Source: Notospermus geniculatus (taxonomy: Eukaryota; Nemertea; Pilidiophora; Heteronemertea; Lineidae). From it: a DNA stretch of 64,000 nucleotides. The notes under the pieces were generated by a model. The model did not search any database, was not told the origin of the DNA, and saw nothing but the letters and a program-made list of their open reading frames with translations. Shown one piece after another: positions 36,301-45,562 of this stretch (within the stretch, counting starts at the first letter, position 1; each line of letters opens with the position of its first letter). Made by a program: the position numbers and the translations under genes. The stretch is from NCBI GenBank assembly GCA_002633025.1, contig NMRB01001026.1:22953-86952 (forward strand), in the 5' to 3' direction.

Positions 36301-38751
36301 AATGCAACGTCCGTGTTGGAATGGAAAACATAAGATGGGCCACGGGAACAATTTGTCAAATATCAAAAACTAATCGATACTTCAACCTTGTCATCGACGA
36401 AGTGAGAGAATCAAATGCTGGATACTGGAGATGTAGAGATTTCGAAGATAATGGTTGTTTTAGCAAAGCTGTGAGGATAGACATAGCAAGTAAGGATACA
36501 AAAAGTGAATAATCTTTTTAGCTCGCTGACCACGTCTACAGCAGTGGTTACACCTGTCTGGAAAAGCCCGGACTTTTCGAAGCCCGGGTCTGAAATAAGC
36601 CCGGGCTTTTTGAGCATGTATGCGGCATGTATGGGTTTTAAAAGCCCGGGCTTTATTAAAGCCCCAGTCACATATCCACTCCGAAGCCCGTACGGCGAGT
36701 AAAAACAGACATTTTGGCCAATTTCTACGGTGCCCAGTTTGATCCAATCTAATTTCCACTTGTCCATTATTACGGCGATTTCGGCATAATTCATCTTAAT
36801 AGATCCCTGTTTCAGTCTCTAAAATCCACTGCAAGCCGCTGGGTGGGAAAAATCGTACGGGGCCCGGTGGATTTGTGACCTAGGCTTTGAGCCTAGGTCA
36901 CATATCCACTCCGGGGCCCGTACGGCGAGTAAAAACATACATTTTGGCCAATTTCTACGGTGCCTTTGACCCAGTCTAATTTCCACTTATCTATTGAGGC
37001 GATTTCGGCATAATTTATCTTAGATCCGAGTTTCAGTCTCTAAAATCCACAGCAAGCCCCTGGGTGGGGAAAATCGTACGGGGCCCGGTGCATTTGTGAC
37101 CTAGGCTTTAGACACGGCGATTCATAGGTGTAAACGCAAAAGGCCCGTGCTCAGCCGGGCTGAGCCCGGACTTTTATGTGCTGTAAACAAGGTAATTATT
37201 TGTTCTTAGATTAGGAAATGACTGATGTCATCAGCCTGATCAGTTACGCTCATCGTCGGTTATGCTTACAGCAGTTACCAGAAAGGGAAAACGCAACGCA
37301 CAGCTTATATAATTAGGGAGATTTAGAAATCAAGCGATAAACGTTAAGGTTAATAACATGCAATATAAAGTCTCGTTAATGCCACGTATGAAAAATAACG
37401 TTGTCATAAGTTTAGGTTTATCGTTTGATTTCTAAACCTCCCTATTGTCAGATCATTATATAGGCTACTATCATGACCAGTGAAAAATGAGCTCCTATGC
37501 ACTGCGGCCTACTACACTCTACTAGACATGCTAGATGATACACATGATCGGGGATGCCATTATTTGATAACAGAAAATAAATAATAAAGACTCTAGGTCA
37601 TTTACAGTTAATTCTGATAATTTCAGATGTCGCAGCAAACCCCAGCATGCCCGTTTGGCAGATCGTCGTCATTGTCGCGGCAGTTGTTGTCATCGTCGCT
37701 ATAACCATTCTGGTAATTTATAGAAAGAAACGTAATACATGTACATGTATCTGTGACCATGTCAGAGATGGCACGGAGGTGAGCTACAGCTTTTTCCTTT
37801 TTACTGTGATGCGGCTCAAGTTTCTCGACCCTACTCCAACTGATTGCTCCAATATGATTTCCAAAATCATTTCCTAAATTGCTGACCATTACCAGGGCCG
37901 TAGCTAGCTTTTTTTCGCTAGGGGGGCATTTTAAGCAGATGTGCTCAACGGACGTGGGCTTTGCCTTTGAGCACCGGTGGGGCCGGTTTTGCGGTGGGTC
38001 TGGGGGTCCTCCCCCAGAAAAATTTTGAAAATTAGAAGCTCTGAGATGCGATTTGAAGTCAATTTCCTGTGCTCTGAGACACGAACAATAATGATCTTTT
38101 ATCCCATTTGATTTTGCTGAAAAAAATTTTTTTTGAACAATTGGGCTGGGGGGGGGGGCATTTGCCCCCTGTCCCTATGCTAGATACGGCCCTGATTACA
38201 TGTAATTTTTTATCGAGAAAATGATGTCATTGTATCTCATGACTCTAAGATCCTCGCGAAGAATTGACTGTAATTTATGCTGATGGATGGACGGCGGGCG
38301 GGCATATGAAATCAGTGTCCGCCCTTACCTCGTTCTCTCGCTACGACAGGAGTAGTCATCCTGAGAACATCAGGGGTTCTAGTGCTCGCTCCCTTCGTCA
38401 CCGCACACCGTTTGTATGCGGTGACGAAGGTAGCATGCAGTAAGAACCCCTGATGTTCTCAGGATGAGGAGTAGTAGGCCTACGTGTATTTTGCATCGAT
38501 TTTGAATTTTCATGGCTGTATACATGTAAGTCTAAAACAACCGAAAACCTCTATTCCAGGCCGAATACACAACGCCAGGGCCTAGCCCTCCTCCTATCGA
38601 GACAGACTATGATCAGATAGCACTGGAGAGCCGAGAAGATACCGCGGCCACCGGCATCAGCAACGAGGGTTTCGTGTATGCGCAGATTAAGAAAGAACCG
38701 AATCCTCATCATGGAGAGGAGACTTCCACTGATAACCTCTACGAAAACTAA
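33347..38751 (+). CDS. IgR-E: two-Ig-domain receptor with ITSM-like tail
   Basis: Exons: signal peptide 33347-33413 (MGFLVRLWYVSLISGTWSD), Ig1 33919-34155, Ig2 36139-36489, TM 37627-37778, tail 38560-38751. They join into 332 residues. Ig1 has LSCKYPG, LWKCEA and one extra cysteine (TADCSK). Ig2 has LFCEL and AGYWRC. No Ig3, Ig4 or FN3 exon is seen in the 1.1 kb between Ig2 and TM; that space holds two repeat elements. The membrane segment (PVWQIVVIVAAVVVIVAITI) is followed by basic residues and three cysteines (NTCTCIC), possible acylation sites. Tail motifs: YTTP, TDYDQI (ITSM consensus TxYxxI), VYAQI, and a final LYEN cut by the stop, which shortens it relative to the family's YENLP end. 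Confidence 0.85.
33530..33833. repeat. MITE with AAAGGTGCTCTAGTTCG ends
   Basis: About 30 bp at the ends are inverted (AAAGGTGCTCTAGTTCGAAT). It lies in the signal-peptide-to-Ig1 intron of IgR-E and ends 85 bp before the Ig1 acceptor. Confidence 0.87.
34183..35251. repeat. MITE family GCCGTGGTTACAC, copy 2, with nested insert
   Basis: Outer ends TAAGCTAAGGTTACACCT and GTGTAACCACGGCTTA match 6860-7324. About 750 bp inside (34275-35060), rich in AAAACTTAGGTAAAACTTGG-like repeats, is absent from the other copy and looks like a later insertion. Confidence 0.75.
35419..35570. repeat. MITE family GGGAGGTTT, copy 2
   Basis: Complete copy: GGGAGGTTTCGAAATCAAAC and its inverse, with the TAACGTTGTCG-type interior. 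Confidence 0.88.
35827..35957. repeat. Tandem palindrome array of CACCGCGGTG
   Basis: About eight units of CACCGCGGTG spaced by AAAATTAATTTT or GAAATATTTC, each self-complementary. An N lies at 35957. Such tracts are prone to cruciform formation and assembly error. Confidence 0.9.
35958..36062. repeat. MITE family GGGAGGTTT, copy 3 (right half)
   Basis: Matches the right half of 31846-31991, ending CTAAACCTCCCTTA. The left half is replaced by the CACCGCGGTG array. It ends 76 bp before the IgR-E Ig2 exon. Confidence 0.8.
36539..37193. repeat. MITE family GCCGTGGTTACAC, copy 3, with internal 230-bp duplication
   Basis: Outer ends resemble the other two copies (GTGGTTACACCTGTC and TTTTATGTGCTGTAAAC). 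Inside, 36667-36896 and 36897-37108 are near-identical direct repeats starting GTCACATATCCACTCC. Confidence 0.72.
37316..37443. repeat. MITE family GGGAGGTTT, copy 4
   Basis: Starts GGGAGATTTAGAAATCAAGC and ends CGTTTGATTTCTAAACCTCC. It lies in the Ig2-TM intron of IgR-E. Confidence 0.85.
38357..38466. repeat. MITE family CATCCTGAGAAYATCAGG, copy 1
   Basis: Inverted arms of about 45 bp (CATCCTGAGAACATCAGGGG), 93 bp before the IgR-E tail exon. Related elements lie in the Kelch gene intron at 53273. Confidence 0.88.
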
Positions 38752-39279
38752 CCAGAAGCTGGAGATATCCATCTGGTGCTCACCAGTCTATCTGGCCTGA
38801 CGGCCATCTAGCCTGGTTCGAATCCATCACATTTCCCGTTTCTGAGGGGGTGAGAGCCTCAGCCAATCATCGGGGCGCGAAGGAAAACCGACGTGCCAAT
38901 CAAAATCCATGTTACAAATGCGAGCGTGAAGAGAAACGAAAGTGTCCAACGGTGATTTGTTTCGCGAGTTCTGATTGGCTCGGAGGCGGGGTCAAGTAGG
39001 GGTCAGGTTCATTAATAATTTATGCATTAACGGAAAAGNAGAAGATGAATGGGAAAAGATGAATTGGGATAAATCAAAATAAACACTTTTGAAGGCGAAA
39101 TGGGAAAAGGCGAATTGAGAGAAGGTGAAATGGGCATAAATTAAACCACATGTCACGGACGAGGAAATCTACCCTGGAGATTTCTGAATGCACATTGTAC
39201 ACACAAGTTCAACTTACTACTCATGACTTCCTAATGATAGTATTGTAGTTTATTCTGATGTAATCATCACATTTGCTGC

Positions 39280-39500
39280 TATAATTACGTTTAGATACTG
39301 TGAGAAAATAAAGACATTTGAAAACTTGGCTTACTCGTCATGTTTTATCAAAAGCGCTGCTGGAGTACCGCCTCTATTTTGGCTGAAAGGACTCTTCAAC
39401 CGAGCTAATATTACGGATTTCCACAGATTGAAACGGTATGTTAGTAATTGCAAATAAACCAACTTAGAAAGATGAGCTCCCTGTGCTTTGCTGATTCATT
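39280..39500 (+). promoter_or_regulatory. Conserved upstream block of IgR-F
   Basis: Shares ACGGATTTCCACAG, AACGGTATGTTA and GAAAGATGAGCTCCCTG with the IgR-E block. Confidence 0.5.
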
Positions 39501-39561
39501 TTTTGGAATTGGATTGTTTCCAATTCATGCAGTGTGTCTCATACATGAACTTACTACTCCT

Positions 39562-39795
39562 GGCCCCGTATTCATAAATCTACTTAAGTCTAAGTGTGTC
39601 ACTTATCCTTTGTTCAACACAAAAAATAAGTATCACACTTTGACTTAAGTATGTTTATGAATATGGGTCCTGGTGCATTTACTCCAGGACCCATATTCAT
39701 AAAACTACTTAAGTCTAAGTGTGACACTTATCCTTTGTTCAACACAAAAGATGAGTATCATACTTTGACTTAAGTATGTTTATGAATATGGACCC
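39562..39795. repeat. Two tandem ACTTAAGTCTAAGTGTG hairpin elements
   Basis: Each unit of about 108 bp is a palindrome starting ATTCATAAA and ending TTTATGAAT. Three more lie at 47818-48080 inside the stress-protein gene. Confidence 0.85.
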
Positions 39796-39996
39796 AGGGG
39801 TCTGCACGATATCACGTTCAATCTGTTACTCTGGTAACCAAAGACGTAGTAAGGCCATAGACTCGACCAACCCCGAAACGCACGTTACAAGAAGGGAATT
39901 CATCAGAATGTTGTTTTCCAATTGATGGCACATAAAAATCAGTGACATCAGTTTCAAATATAACTCGAGAAAAATGCCACGTGTGTTTTTCAGGTT

Positions 39997-42900
39997 ATGG
40001 GTTTTCTTGTCCGTTTATGGTACGTCTTTGCCACCGTTGGGACATGGTCACAAATCTCAGAGGGTAGGTACCAGAACAGGGACTCGTACAAATGTACCGG
40101 GGGTAGTTTTTTCTTATCTAGGGACGTTTGGTGGTTGCCAGATTGCCATTGTGAAAACCCATCATGCAAGACAGATACACCAAAGGAGCAGTCAGCCGCG
40201 CGTGTTGCCAAAACATGGCAGCAAAGTTCTAGCGGACCAATACACAGGAAAATCCACGTGATTGGTGCTCGATCAAGCTGAATGGGTCCGCTATTTGCAT
40301 TGAATTGGACCGTGGTGACACCTATTGGTCAACTCACTGATAGCTCCTTTTTTCCTGCGAGCCTTGAGTCAAAATCGTCTTGTTAGGAACGTTGTATTGA
40401 AAACTAGCCAGCGCAGCAAATGTTTTTGTGGAGCAACACTGCCGGACAGAACGGCTGGCTGCCCGAGACTAGCTACGTGTATCATGGAGGATCGTCTCAT
40501 GGCGTAGTATAGGCCTAGCCCTCCCCGCTAGGATAGGAACTGAACAAAAGCGACCTGAGATCCTCCTTGTGCTTACGCCACAGTCACTTGTCGATATCAC
40601 CCCTTCCCCCCTTATTGCCGCAGGAGGTATGCCTATGCCGAGATCCCATCGGTTTCGTCTGTTAACTTACTTCCCCGAGTATGGCGATGAGTCCGAACGC
40701 CAGGGTGTGCCCACCAGGATGGTATGCCTATCCCTCGTCAAACAAGGCAACTTTTTCTGTAACACCACTATTACAACATACATACCTGTTCCTATTTTTT
40801 TCGCTAGTGAATGGCCAGTTTACACTGACGGGGTTTCCGCACGCTGAGAAGGGAACCACTCATAAACTAACTTGTAAATACCCAGGAGCTACTGCCTACA
40901 CGTGGACAAGTCCTCGGGGCGGTCGCACTTCAGAAGGTCCCGAGGTTACCTTCAATGTTGATAGTAACGTGGACGATGGTTTATGGAAATGTGAAGCAAC
41001 TGTTGGTGGGGATAAAAAGATTATTCTAGAGAATCTCTTAGTCTACTGTAAGTATAAGATACTGTGTGTAGGTTACTCACCTATAAGATCCTATGCCGAC
41101 AATACCACAGTTCCAATCCCGCCTCCACAGACCGACTTGAAACAGCAATAAAAGGGGATATTTCGCTTCGGCCCTTCAACCATGTTGCCGAATAAACCAC
41201 TGTGGTGATTCGTACACTGACAGTACGGCCGTATCGAGTATTTCACCCGCCTTCCCGGATTCGTCGATCCCTGTTATTCATTGCCAAATAGGTAACCCAG
41301 GTACTTACATAACGCTTCTGCCACACCTTTATGGCCACGAATAACAATTGATTGGATGAGTCAAATTCATACCAGAAGAGTACAAAAACGGTCGTCCTGT
41401 CAGTGTACGAATCACCACAGTGGAAACTGTTTCGTACAGCTGAATAAAAGGGGGATATGTTTTGGTTGTGCGACAATTTCAGCACGTTGCGTGATTGTGG
41501 GCAGTAGAGAGTTTCCGCAAATGCCCCGAAATGCCAAAGCGAACGCCTATCCTTTTGTTCGGTGTCTTCTTCGCCGCATCGAACAATTGGTTTGGCGTTC
41601 GCGTTGGCGTTTCGGGGAATTTGCAAAAACTCTCTATTTCCTGACGCCGACCCGCATGGTAGTGTCTCCGTCCTGGGCGGTATTAGATTCACAGTAATAA
41701 GGAGTTTTCGCAAAGCCCCCGAAACGCCAAACCCATTGTTCGATGCCACGAAGAGAGCACCGAACAAAAGGATAGACGTTCGCGTTAGCGTTTCGGGGAC
41801 TTTGCGAAAACTCTATATTGCCCGACTTTTGGATCTTATAATTCAGTACATACAGTAATTGGGAAGAAGACAGTACAGTATAATCTGATGGAATATTACA
41901 CTAGAATAATGACATGTTTGCTACTTTCACCATGATGACGATGATGATGATCATAACATATACATGTACTTGCAAAAATAGATAGATTTTTGATACTGGT
42001 ACAGAATCGTCGAAGTATAAACCAACGCAATATTAGGCCTATGTTGTACTTCAGGTTCAGGTCTATACGTGACCAGTGCTTCCGGCACAAACCCTTCCAT
42101 CGGAGATAAACTCGAACTATTCTGTGAGCTGAAAAATCCAAAGGGTGGATTGGTTCAGTGGAACCATCGTCTCTTAAATGAGTCTGGTGACACAGGAGTG
42201 GCGAATGTAGAGGGAAAATGCCAAGTCTTCAAAGATGAGGACAACATTAGATGGGCAGAAAGAACAACGTGTACAGAATCCAAAACCAACAAACACTTCA
42301 CTATCACCATTGATAAAGTAAGAGAATCGAATGCTGGATACTGGAGATGTGCAGATTTTGGAGATCCTGGTTGCTTCAGTAAAGCTATGAGGATAAACAT
42401 AGCAAGTAGGTTTTTTGTAACACTGCGCTTCACAAAGTGCAAAAAAAGATGAAGTAGAGGATAAGAAAATGAAGATGTCGAATGATGATAGAACATTATT
42501 ATTTGCAGAATAATACTTTTTTAAAATGCGACTAAATGCAGGAGCCGTATATCCCATTTTGTACCAAAATTCATACGCGACTATACTCATAAACAAAGAA
42601 AGGGCGACTATACTCATAAAAAAAGAAAGGGTTAAATGATGCAACAGAATGGTACAGCTGACGGCACAATTCCACAATTTTGATCCTATCATTTTGTTGA
42701 AAAGCAAGTTTCAATGCTGGCACCGATATCATATTACTTTTATGGCTTCTTTGATTCAGGGCCTCCAAAACACCCACCAACCCTCACAGGTTTCAGCAAC
42801 CCCATTATCGTCGGCACCAACCACGTCATGACTTGTGAGGCCTGGCAGCCGTTTGCACGGCCGATGATTTACACTTGGTATAAAGACGGACTAAAGATAT

Positions 42901-45562
42901 CATCAGGGAATGCATCAACTTGGTCCCTGAAGCCGGTTGTCAGGGATGCAGCAGGAAAATACAGATGTGAAGTTGTTGACACGATAAAGAAAGTGAAGGT
43001 TCTAGCGGAAAATACACTTAAGGTGTACTGTAAGTTTCGTTTTGTGCGCCATCGTGTGGACCACTTTTCAGGGCAAAGGGTCTAGTGGGACCACACGTTT
43101 CATTGCTACATAAACGCTTCATTTCAGCATTTACGTGTAGCAGGGGATGTCAGCAAACAATGTTGATCCAGTGTAGATTCACAGCTACAAGGGAAATTTA
43201 TTTTACTATGTCCTTTCGTCGCTTCGCGGTTGTTGTTTACAACACGTGACATTGTCTGTCCAATCAGCTTTCATCTTTTTTTCAGACGCTGCCATTCCGG
43301 ATCAAGCCAACAATGACACTGTTGTGAAACATGGCAACATCCGCCAAAGTGCCAAACTTTTCTTAGACATCTTAGTCCATCCCATGCCTACTTCAATCGG
43401 GTGGTACTTCCGAGATAAAACAATGAAGGACACAGCATGGACTCTGATGATACCTGTTACAATGTTGGACGGCTATGGAAATCTCAAAGCAAACGTCGTC
43501 AATATCTCTGGAAGCACGCTGTTTCACTTTCAGATGGCCGAGCCAGGTACGTATTTTGATCTGATCTGCTGTCTCTTCCCCCGGATCAGGCCATCTCTTG
43601 CCCGCAGATCAGAGCAGGACACCGCTGAGGAAGCCTGGTTGTGTAGGTACTTTCAGGTCGACACTGCGTCTTGAAGCAACTCGCGGCAACTAGCTTTCCG
43701 GGGATGGAAGCAACTCGGAGTGACTGATCAGTTGCCGATTTTGTCGACCTGAGCGCGCTTGCATCTCCGAGCAACTGCCGGATCCGCTAGCTGCCGTGAG
43801 TTGCTTCGAGTTGCCCATGTTCTACTTTTCGGCGACTTGTCTCCATCCACTCAGATCCGTCGACCTGCGCCTGCTGTTCGAGGTAACTGCCAGTTGCTCC
43901 GAGTTCCTCTCAATCGCTGAAATGTCGACCTGCGCGTGGTGGTTTTTTGATCTGCGACGGATCTGTCGAGTTGCTTCGAGACGCAATGTCGACACCTTGG
44001 TCAGAGTGAGCCTTGTTTTCAATGGATTTTTTATAATGCATCAACCTTGTTTTAACCACAGCAGCGAACCTGAATAATTTGTGAGTAATGCTCTGCAACA
44101 AGGCAGCTAATTATCGAATTCTTCTTCCATTTACACGCTCTTGCAGAACCCCCTGACCCTCCTTTGGACCTTGTCGTCCAGCAGAAGGGGAGCAACAGTG
44201 TGGTTGTCTGGTTTATCGCGGGTTTTGATGGTGGAGCACCACAGAACTTCACCATAGATTATAAAACAGAAGATGGAAAGCCACAATTCCTGTCCGACAT
44301 CAAGGAAGGGACGAACACCAAAGCGGTGATAACAGAAATTCAAAATCTGCTTCCGAATACAAGTTATTTCATTAAAGTCAAGGCCGTGAACACTCGTGGA
44401 TCAAGCAATTACAGTGACACGATCGAAGTCAAAACCAGTAAGTGAAAAACCATGATATTCGTCGCTTCGACATCTTGACTTATCAAGGCCTACGGTCACT
44501 TCGCCCTCCGACTACGCTGAGCGAGAGTCGGACTCAGTGATAGGGAAGCTTGTCAGGGCAAGATGTCGCTTCGACGGCCCTCCATCAACTTGTTGCTAAC
44601 GGATTTCTCTGTACGCAGGCGCGGATCNNNNNNNNNNNNACGCTCCCTTTCGGCCAACAAATCTGTAAAATCGACCGTGAAATTCTGAAATTTGGAGCAA
44701 ATCATTGATATTCACCGCAGATTTCAATGTTTCTAGCACAGTGCGCCCCCTCGTTCCCGAAATCCTGGATCCGCCATTGGTATGCAAATGGTCTTTTTGT
44801 ATTTCGGATCAATTACATGTTTTGGTTATACCAGATGTGATGACGCATGAAACCTCTGTAAAAAACAAAATGGCGCTGCTGCCGAAAGTCGTTTATCGTT
44901 TCACATCAATGATTGATCCTTTTCAGTTCCCTCCTATAATTCAACCGACGCAGACGACTTCGCCGTAGAATCCAACATGCCGTCTGTTACCGGCATGCCT
45001 GTTTGGCAGATTGTCGTCATCGCCGCAGGAGTTGTTGACGTCATCGTCGCTATGATTATTCTGATAATTTGTATACAGAAACGTAACCAAGGCGACAATG
45101 GGGGAGCTGTTGAGGAGGTGAGCTACATTTGTTTGCTATTGTGTTTTGAATCCGATTTTGAACCTTCACGGGTGTATACACATGTATATAAACTCCAAAT
45201 TCTCCGCCTTTTCTAACTTCTACTTCCAGAACGTTTCTGCCGTGCAATGGCGTAGCCCTGTTCCAATCGTAACAGAAACAGAATATTACCAAGTACGGGA
45301 GAGCCAAGTTTATACAGTGCCCGCGGAAAACGAAACTAGTAACGACGACGACGACGACAACAACGACGACGACGACGACAACGACTATGCGCAGATTAAA
45401 GAGCGGAGTTCTGACCATCGTGCAAACTGGGTTTCCAATAACCTCTACGAAATGCTCGACAGTCGAAATGCCGGATGTCCCATTATTCCTGGGACGTATC
45501 AGGTTCTGCTGCATGAGAAACAGGATGATGGACAAAATACCGCAAATGAGAGCGCGGTCTAA
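39997..45562 (+). CDS. IgR-F: full-length Ig4-FN3 receptor with an Asp-repeat tail
   Basis: Exons: signal peptide 39997-40063 (MGFLVRLWYVFATVGTWSQ), Ig1 40808-41047, Ig2 42055-42405, Ig3 42760-43029, Ig4 43286-43546, FN3 44147-44437, TM 44927-45117, tail 45230-45562. They join into 667 residues. Ig1 has LTCKYPG and LWKCEA, Ig3 MTCEAWQ and KYRCEV. Ig4 has no cysteine and is the most divergent copy of that domain. FN3 has the YFIKVKAVN strand and a GSSNYS end. The membrane segment is PVWQIVVIAAGVVDVIVAMI. The tail carries TEYYQV (exact ITSM TxYxxV), VYTVP (YxxP), DYAQI, LYEML and TYQVL, so five tyrosine sites, and a run of Asp/Asn encoded by a GAC microsatellite. Ig1 pairs with IgR-D and Ig3 with IgR-C (an extra Ile in NPIIVGTNH). 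Confidence 0.88.
40185..40348. repeat. Dispersed CAGTCAGCCGC repeat, copy 2
   Basis: Same family as 22651, in the signal-peptide-to-Ig1 intron of IgR-F. Confidence 0.7.
41140..41455. repeat. Foldback element with AATAAAAGGGGATAT ends
   Basis: The inner arms ACCACTGTGGTGATTCGTAC and GTACGAATCACCACAGTGG are inverted. It lies in the Ig1-Ig2 intron of IgR-F. Confidence 0.65.
41505..41638. repeat. MITE family TTTTCGCAAAG, copy 2
   Basis: Ends TAGAGAGTTTCCGCAAATGC and GCAAAAACTCTCTA. The core CCTTTTGTTCGG is shared with the next copy. Confidence 0.8.
41701..41818. repeat. MITE family TTTTCGCAAAG, copy 3
   Basis: Very close to the copy in the VWDE-like gene (CATTGTTCGATGCCACGAAG and AAAAGGATAGACGTTCGCGT). 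Confidence 0.85.
43644..43998. repeat. MITE family AAAGGTGCC/AGGTCGACATTGCGTC, copy 2
   Basis: Inverted ends around AGGTCGACACTGCGTCTTGA and GAGACGCAATGTCGACACCT. It lies in the Ig4-FN3 intron of IgR-F. Confidence 0.82.
44617..44776. repeat. Dispersed repeat, copy 2 (reverse of 24811)
   Basis: Reverse complement of the repeat in the VWDE-like gene, with 12 N at 44628-44639 in its GC-rich end. Confidence 0.75.
45341..45385. repeat. GAC microsatellite in the IgR-F coding sequence
   Basis: Two runs of five GAC codons separated by AAC codons encode Asp-rich sequence just before the DYAQI motif. It is likely length-variable. Confidence 0.9.
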
